Positions 57,493-64,000 of a stretch of 64,000 nucleotides of DNA are shown piece after piece; within the stretch, counting starts at the first letter, position 1; each line of letters opens with the position of its first letter. The notes below the pieces were generated by a model that had not been told where the DNA came from, ran no database searches, and saw only the letters and a list, made by a program, of their open reading frames with translations. The DNA is from Ananas comosus. Lineage: Eukaryota; Streptophyta; Magnoliopsida; Poales; Bromeliaceae. The stretch is from assembly GCF_001540865.1 (NCBI RefSeq), contig NC_033633.1, positions 7,843,691 to 7,907,690 on the forward strand. Reading direction: 5' to 3'. Made by a program: the position numbers and the translations under genes.

Positions 57493-59850
57493 AAAGAGCA
57501 CCATTACTCTACTATTATACTTAATATAATATCAACATAAGGTAATTAACTGGCTAATTACCTTTTCCAAATTTCAATTTCAATTTTTCCCTTAGCTCAG
57601 GGTTGAAGGATCATCTCCCAATTCTGCCTCAAAAGTTACTAACCTGCTGTAATTAGATTTCAAAACTGCATCACTACTTCACTTATACACTTAGTATAGG
57701 CTGAAATTTTACTTGCATAGATTCTCAACTTGAAATTGCACTTTCCTCAAGTTGAAATATATTCACAATCAGTTCACGAAAGCGTATTATTCAACTCAGA
57801 GTGAATATGCGAACTGCCGAGAACATAGACCCCCAAAATCAGCATTACTACATTTTATATCTCATAAAGCATCAATCACGTATTTAATCAATCAATTACC
57901 TTCACACAGCTTCACTTTAGTTTTCCCCTGGGTATAAATAGAGGAATTACAGCAAAATTACCCTTCTCTAGCTGTTGAGACTATTTCCCAAACCTGCTGA
58001 TAATCAAGGAACCAAAACACATCACCTTCACTCCCCTAGCTCAAAACTTGAGGAACAAATTGAATAACCTACCCCCTCAAACCTCAACCCAGCTTCTCAC
58101 AGAGCTAGGGTCACGAAATACCTCTCCCTAAGCCTCCTTTTTACTCCTTCAAAGCTGATTCAGGCCCCCCTCCTACAGCAAACCTCATAGAGCAAAGAGA
58201 AACAAGCTCAATTCCTTGCTTTCATCTTAGAGAGAGAAAACTATAGAGAGAGAGTGTAAAAGAGATGCAAAACCCTCACCCCTGGACTCCAGCACCCTTT
58301 GGTGAACTGCTGGGGGCGTGCTGGGAGGATAAGGATAGGGATGGAGTGGAAAAAGACCAAATTGGCCTAGCTGCCACGCAGCTGCTGCTTCTGCTACTGC
58401 TTGTACCGGTACAATCATCACCCTGTACCGGTACAACAATGCAGAATGTGCAAAATGACAGTAACAATGCACTTCGTCGCTTCCCGTAGTCTAATCACTC
58501 TCCTACTTGTCCACCAACCTCTCTAAACCCTTTAGAGAATGTAGGATAATTCCACTTATCATTCCCACTCATCAGACTTCATAATCAATCAAATTCAAAA
58601 TATCACATTTAAACTTCACACTTTTCCACGTCTACAGAGCAATGCACCTTTAATCTTCCGGCTGTTTGTTCACTCTTATAACGAGTCAAGGACCTCACTT
58701 CCACTCTTAAAAAGATGTCGGTTGGCTCCAGCTACCAACCCCACATTCGAATTTTGCAATTGACCAAGTTCAACGTAGTAGAGTTGATAGTGCAATTGCA
58801 ATGCACTTTTCTGCTTCCGGCCACTTGCTTGCTTCCATAACTTGCTGATAACCTCTCATAATCCTTCAAAAGTTGTAGAATAGTTCCAATTACTATTCCA
58901 ACACTTGAACTTCGCAATTTGCCTATGTTCAGCGTACTACAATTATACTCTAAAGGGTCCATCTAAACCATTCTTAACTTTATTAAAACCCTAGTTTGGA
59001 TTTCACTATAAGAGGTGTCAAGCTCACCTTCAAGCTCCACCCATTACACTCATGCCATGGTCTTGATCTCACAAGAAGCAAAAAGAAAGCTTCAAATCCT
59101 CTAAAAGCTCCATAAAAACTATTTCTAGGTTTATCCAAACCCTAGTTTGGGAGTTAACATGAAAAGGAGCAAAGCTTACCCCTAAGCTTGCTCCTTTCTT
59201 GCACTAGAGAGGAAGAAGATGAAGTTGCTTCACTCCAATGGCTTCTTCTCCACTTTCTTCTTCTTCTTTTCCTTCCTTTCCTTTGTCTTCTAGAGAGAGA
59301 AAGAGATATGGGAGTGTGAGAGAGGGTAAAATGAGAGAAAAACCCCCATATCCCTTTCTACATAACCCATTTATTACATAATTACAAATAGGCCCCTTAA
59401 CTTCCATTTTATTAAACAGCCCAAACTGGGCACTTTTCGTGTGCGGGGACCTGTCTCCCCGACCAGGGACCGATTCCCGAAGCTCTCCCATGCGGCTGCC
59501 AGGGCTCCCGCGCGATGCGACCGGTCTCTCTTTGGGGGACCGGTCTCTCGGGGACCGGTCTCTCAGGCAGGGACCGGTTCCCGAGAGCTGGTTTCTCAGG
59601 ACTTAGTCATTTTTCCTCATTTCTCATTTCTCACACGTACGGGGACCGGTCTCTCCCACCAGGGACCGGTCCCCGAGAGCTCAAAACTGCAGAATGCAGA
59701 TTTTTGATTCTATAGCTCTCGAAAACCTCCCATAACACACTTGATTATTTTAACACCTTCGGACTTTTCGAAGTGTACCATCCTCGCACTTTGGTCAGTT
59801 TGACTAAAGTTCGATATTTATTTTCCGAATTCTCGGTATATTACAGCAAG

Positions 59851-60311
59851 CTCCAAATGTACAGGGGGTTAATCCCGTAGTACAAAACATCGGAGTTCCA
59901 CTCCCACCGAACCGAGCACCAGCGCAAGCCCCTTTACAGGGAATTAATAACGAGATTTATGCGCAAATAGAAGAAGCCATCCGGAATACTTTCGGAGTAG
60001 ACGCAAGGCCGGCAATGCGGCCCGTATTCAGATCACCATATCCTGCAAATATAGATATAGAACACCCATATCCGGCAAATTGGAAGATGCCGAAGTTTGA
60101 CAAGTTTTCCGGCGACGAGACCGAGAATACGGTCGAGCACGTTGCACGGTTTGCAGCTCAGTGCCGTGAGGCCGCAGCGGATCCTTTTTTAAAGTTAAGA
60201 TTATTTTATACCTCATTGACTAAAACGGCTTTCACCTGGTACACGAGTTTACCTGCTAATTCCGTTCGAGACTGGGATGAGTTAGAAGGTAAATTATCGG
60301 AAAACATCTGA
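59851..60311 (+). pseudogene. Tat gag, C-terminal part
   Basis: It continues the gag frame after the LTR insertion: EEAIRNTFGVD, then the capsid-like NWKMPKFDKFSGDETENTVE, RFAAQCREAAADPFLKLRLF and TKTAFTWYTSLP, ending WDELEGKLSENI at a TGA. A large internal deletion follows. Confidence 0.8.
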
Positions 60312-60844
60312 AAAAATGGAATGAAAAACTTTCCGAAGTATTATGGGCATGCCGAACTTCAGTGAAAACGGCAACAGGGATGACAACATTCCAGTTAGTT
60401 TACGGACATGAGGCCGTAATTCCAGTCGAAATAACAGTCCCTTCTTTAAGGACAAAAAAGCAAAAAGATTTGTCGGCTGATGAATACAGTAATTTAATAA
60501 AGGACAAAGCAGAGGAAGTATATGATACTCGGTTGATAGCTTTAGATAATATGCAAGCATACCAAAGCCGAGTGCGTAGTGCATACAATAAGAGAGTTCG
60601 ATCAAAGACATTTGTCGTCGGTGATTTAGTACTTCGGCTGGTTTTTCCAATCGGTCAGAAAGACCGAACATATGGAAAATGGTCTCCAAATTGGGAAGGG
60701 CCATTTCAAGTCAGCCGAATCATAAAAGGAAATGCATATTACTTGCAGAACAAAGATGGTTTAGAAAATGACAAACCTATTAATGGAAAATATTTAAAGA
60801 GATATTACCCATCTATGTGGAAAAATAATCAAAGTCAAAGTTAG
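60312..60844 (+). pseudogene. Tat integrase C-terminal end
   Basis: It opens with a WACRTS..KTATGMTTFQLVYGHEAV motif, typical of the end of Ty3/Tat integrase, then DNMQAYQSRVRSAYNKRVR, GDLVLR and KWSPNWEGPFQVSRI, ending in NGKYLKRYYPSMW. Protease, RT, RNase H and the integrase catalytic part are absent, so gag is fused by deletion to this tail. No mobility function remains. Confidence 0.85.
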
Positions 60845-60860
60845 AATATTACAAACCGAA

Positions 60861-63800
60861 TCAAGATAATAAATCTCTAAGTTGGTTCCATTCGGCTATA
60901 AGATTAGCTTGAGCGGTTTCGGCAGCTTTCCGTCGGCGTTTCATTAAGGGATGCACTTTATAGAGCTGAGAGAGCTCTTCTTGAATTTTCATCCCTTTTT
61001 CTCTCGTAGATTTCAATTGTTCCCCTAGTTGGAGTCGGCGTTCAGAAGTTTACGCCAGAGTAGATTCGGCTGCAGCCAATTCTTCTTTGAGAGTGGATAT
61101 GCGTTGCCGTAAAGCCGATTCTTGATTTGCCAGCGATTGATCTTCATGGTTCACTTCAGCAATGGGAGCCGCTACATCAGGAATATTCCCTTTGAAATGA
61201 TCGACACGATGAAAATGGTGATCTAAAGCTACAAGCTCGGCGCCCAGAGATCGTTGCCGAGCCAAATAAGAAGAAAGCTGAGATGATAATGTTGCTACAA
61301 AACATCTAATATTAGGAGTAATATCTGATTGATCGGCTAAATCAAGCAAAAGGGCGTATAGCCGATCAAATTGTTCTGGGTTCTGAGCTAGATTAGGTAC
61401 ACCAATGCTATATATCTTAAGACACTCGTCAAATTTACTCTGAGTGTCCGATGATACAACAATGGTGGAAAAGTCATCTCCCTCATTAGAATTGGGGCTC
61501 GCGACCAGTAAAGAGCGGAGATCAGCAGATAGAGGATCGTCAGAAACGGGAGGAGAAGCTTCCTGAGTCGATTGAGGAGGTACATTGCTTGTATTTCCAG
61601 AATTTCGCCCGAGAGGTGTGTTTACTTGTTCATCCCCTGTAGTTGATATCGGGGCAGGGACAGAAAGAGGTGAAGCAGCCTCACTCGGTAATGACGTCGG
61701 GCTTGCTGTTTCAATAGATTTTTTTTTTTTTTCTCTATCCCTCATTTCTTCTCAAGACGGGCTTCCTTGCGAAGTTGTCATTCTATCTGTGTCTTTGAGA
61801 AATGAGGAAAATGGGATCTTTCAGGAGAGGACTGTGAGTTAAAAGAAAAAGATAAATAGATGAAGAAATATAAAATTTGCTGACTGACAACTAATTTGAC
61901 GTACCCCGATATCAATTGTTTCGATTGGGACACCGCTTTGTTCAGTGGCTGAGGAAGGCACAGTAGTTTCCTTTAATGGAACATCAGCCGAAGGTGCATC
62001 TTCAGTTCTTATTTCTGGAATCGAGACCGAAGGCATTTCTTCGGCTTTATCTTCTAAAATGTCAGCTAAAGGAGCATCTTCGGCTTGTCGAAATTGTCGT
62101 TTAGCAACTGATTTTCGCCATTTTGAAGACGGCGGAGGAGTAACTTGTACAGTTTCAATCGGTCTCTTATCTAAAGTTGAGACTGATGAAGGAGTGGGTA
62201 TAGACTGACAATGAAAGTAAAAATGAGTAGTACAAACATCAAAATAGGAAGAATCAAAGGAGAAATAGAATAGAAGACATTACAGAGGAAGGAGGCGAAG
62301 GTTCAGCAGCCTCTTCCGATTTGTATTCTGATATGGATGGCTCGGCAGGGCTTTCTGATTGAGTCTTACTTGGGAAAGGAGCTACAAACAAAAAGCAAAT
62401 AAATAGCAGTAATTATAAGCAGGGAATTAATTTCAAAGGAAATAACGTATTGAGAGGGTGACGAGTCATGCGGTGTGCATGCGAGATAACAGGGGCAAAG
62501 GTTTTCTTGAGGAAGATATCCCAATTTACAGCATAGCGAAAACCTAGCACGCCAGTATAATTCGTCCTGAAACTGACCAATTTGAAAAATCGCCGCAAAC
62601 GGTTTCCCATAGCCGAAATTTGATCGGCGTCAGCTATACTCTTGGTAGGCGGGCGATGAGTGGCAGTATTAGCCGTAAAAAACTTCGCCGGAGCAGGAAC
62701 GGCCTGTGTAAAGCCAAATTGACGCGCCACAAACTGTGGAGAGTAAACCTCGGTACTGGGCAGTAACTTCGAGTGCGATTTCAAGCCGATGTGCAAGTCC
62801 CGAGGAGCCAAAAAAGAATACCAAACATCAAAATACTCGCCAGCGCGAGAAGAGGCGAGTTCCCCTTGAAGTGATTCATATCTGGCTAAAAACCAAGGGG
62901 GGCCAATGACTCGATCAGCGAAAGGGGACCAGTAAATAAGAAAGTGAGAGCTCGAATCATAAAAAATGGAAAAATAAGTGAGAAAATCTAGAGGATGCCC
63001 AGATGTAAACACTGGAGGATAGCTGAGAGCAAGTCCGTAGGAATCAAAATGAGCAGTCGAGTTCGAATCTAAAGATTCTCGGCACAGCATACTGAAATAA
63101 ATTTGCAAAAACATTTGCAAAAACCAAAAAACGCCGCAACCCGAGCCAATGGTGACACCATCACCAGTGGGTGACGGCCTAATGGAATCAAAAATTTTCC
63201 TGTAAACAAAAGTAAGGAAATAGGGCCCCAAAGCCAATTTATCGCCGTTAGATAAACCAACGGCGATGGAAACAAAATCTCGGTTAATTTTCTGCGAATG
63301 AGTGCAAAAAATATTATGACATAACCAGTACAGAAGGAATGCTGTATGTTCCTTCTTAATGACTGGAGCAAGGGATTCACCTGTAAATTTACGAAGAAAT
63401 TTAGAGTAGGCCAAATCATTGAGATCAAGATTGGCCTCAAAATCAGAAACACCATCAGGGTTATGAGCCATGGAAAGGGTGACGCCATGAGGACGTAGGC
63501 CAACAATGGCGGCGACATCAAAAAAAGTTGGGGTGAGAGGACCGCCTCTAAAAAGAAAAACGTTAGAAACAGGGGACTAGAAACAAAGGGGGGAAGCCAG
63601 AAGAAGAAAATCAGCTATAGGAGGTTTTCAGGATAACTGAATGGCTTCATAGATACCAGTTTCTCGCCATGAATCGCCATAAGTGGCTTGCACACGATCC
63701 AGCCAAGCCAAGTAGGCGTCTGAGATACTAGGCCAGGTTCGAAGACTTCTTCCCGTCGAAGCCGAAGGGTACCAGGAGTGAAGATGGATGGATTCAGCCA

Positions 63801-63960
63801 TTAACGGAAGACCTTCATTAGAAAAAAGGAAGTCATCAGCAGATGGGTCTTCGGTAAAGGAGGGACCCAAGATAAACCTAACAGGGTTTGAATCAAGATA
63901 TGGCCTAAGCAAAGTATAGTCCAATGAAGGACGAGTAGGCAATGGCGGAAGAGGCACCAT
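60861..63960 (-). pseudogene. Antisense plant-mobile-domain ORF of the Tat element, multi-exon and decayed
   Basis: Convergent with integrase, its stop lying 17 bases from the integrase stop. Likely exons on the minus strand: about 63628-63960 (ATG at 63960; GDSWRETGIYEAIQLS), about 62440-63547 (FFDVAAIVGLRPHGVT, HTAFLLYWLCHNIFC), 62284-62381, 61905-62204 and about 60861-61831. Introns have GT..AG borders, for example TTTTTAG at 63548 and TTTGTAG at 62382. The second exon is a plant mobile domain. The tail is serine/proline/glutamate-rich, then a coiled coil (ESALRQRISTLKEELAAAES). A TAA at 61050 and a frameshift with stops near 61740-61790 break it. Antisense ORFs after pol are known in Tat elements such as maize Grande; their function is unsettled. 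Confidence 0.72.
62440..63547 (-). CDS. Plant mobile domain exon of the antisense ORF
   Basis: An open stretch of about 370 codons: FFDVAAIVGLRPHGVT at the start, a conserved LYWLCHNIFC segment, VSIAVGLSNGDKLALGPYF, LSYPPVF and LAPRDLHIGL. It follows a clean TTCTTTTTAG acceptor. The fold is the plant mobile domain shared by MAIN-like proteins and by ORFs of mobile elements. It has no stop, unlike the tail exon. Confidence 0.65.
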
Positions 63961-64000
63961 TTTTTGAAACGAAGGAAGATGAAGAAGACGATAAAAAGAG

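Larger units (their letters stand above)
54188..58941 (-). mobile_element. Solo LTR with nested MITE, duplication ATTAT
   Basis: Its plus-strand ends are TGTCATGCCCTGG and AGCGTACTACA; read on the minus strand it starts TGTAGTACGCTGAAC, like the LTRs at 4781 and 51103. ATTAT flanks it (54183-54187 and 58942-58946). GTACCGGTAC palindromes are at 58404-58432. The first 150 bases of the LTR are duplicated (58640-58790). Hairpin 54552-54571 with a TTGTTTTTAG acceptor-like tract. Length without the MITE is about 3.9 kb, longer than its relatives, so another insertion may be hidden. Confidence 0.82.
49827..59845 (-). mobile_element. Solo LTR nested in Tat gag, duplication GCAAG
   Basis: Its outer ends are TGTCACGCCCCGCGACC and TATATTACA, with GCAAG on both sides (49822-49826 and 59846-59850). 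Two further LTRs are inside it; removing them leaves about 2.57 kb, the family length. GGACCGGTCC palindromes are at 59450-59670. Minus-strand donor GGG/GTAAGC is at 59179, a hairpin of GAACT/AGTTC at 50327-50343, and the acceptor-like CTATTCCACAG near 50309. Confidence 0.88.

Noticed and set aside
1..64000. Search for CRISPR arrays, tRNA genes and operon-like gene clusters
   Set aside because: None seen. Repeats are transposon-derived and irregular, and the tRNA-like matches are retrotransposon primer sites only.

Overview
The window is a transposon-rich stretch of plant nuclear DNA. It holds one recognisable host gene, a FHA-domain protein phosphatase 2C of the KAPP type (kinase-associated protein phosphatase) on the minus strand, plus plant-only elements: a Tekay-type Ty3 chromovirus, a Tat-lineage Ty3 element with an antisense plant-mobile-domain ORF, and Cassandra TRIMs with 5S-like LTRs. 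The organism is a flowering plant; a monocot is my guess from overall character, and I cannot name a species. I found no bacterial genes, CRISPR, tRNA or true rRNA genes.

Layout. 1-4.7 kb: LTR debris, then a 5' LTR (637-3568) with a Cassandra TRIM nested in it, a tRNA-Met-type primer site and a decayed gag. 4.8-11.7 kb: one solo LTR with an exact 5-bp target duplication, split by a Mutator-like element (9-bp duplication), itself split by a hAT-like element (8-bp duplication) that carries small inverted-repeat elements. 11.7-16.1 kb: AT-rich sequence and two MITEs. 16.1-45.3 kb: the KAPP gene. Eight exons (400 codons) splice together in frame; intron 7 is about 25.2 kb and holds a solo LTR, several MITEs, a hAT-like element, a second Cassandra copy and a Tekay element with two full LTRs and a defective polyprotein (28.25-39.45 kb). 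The last third of the phosphatase domain is not found in the window.

45.6-64 kb: MITE relics, then a deep nest. A truncated LTR (47274) is split by a Tat element (48512 to beyond the window). The Tat gag is split by a solo LTR (49827-59845), which is itself split by two more solo LTRs (51103-53783 and 54188-58941), the second containing a MITE (56649-57492). Target duplications confirm each inner boundary. The Tat element has lost most of pol, keeps the integrase end, and carries a convergent antisense multi-exon ORF.

The long LTRs (about 2.3-2.9 kb once nested insertions are removed) share an architecture: an array of ACCGGT-centred palindromes early in the LTR, a GA-rich leader ending in a good 5' splice site, then about 1.3-2.2 kb later a conserved hairpin followed by a 3' splice-site-like tract. 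I infer an intron inside the LTR; this is the most unusual recurring structure here. Roughly 24.15-30.5 kb has an indel-rich character suggesting poorly polished assembly, so fine detail there should be trusted less.
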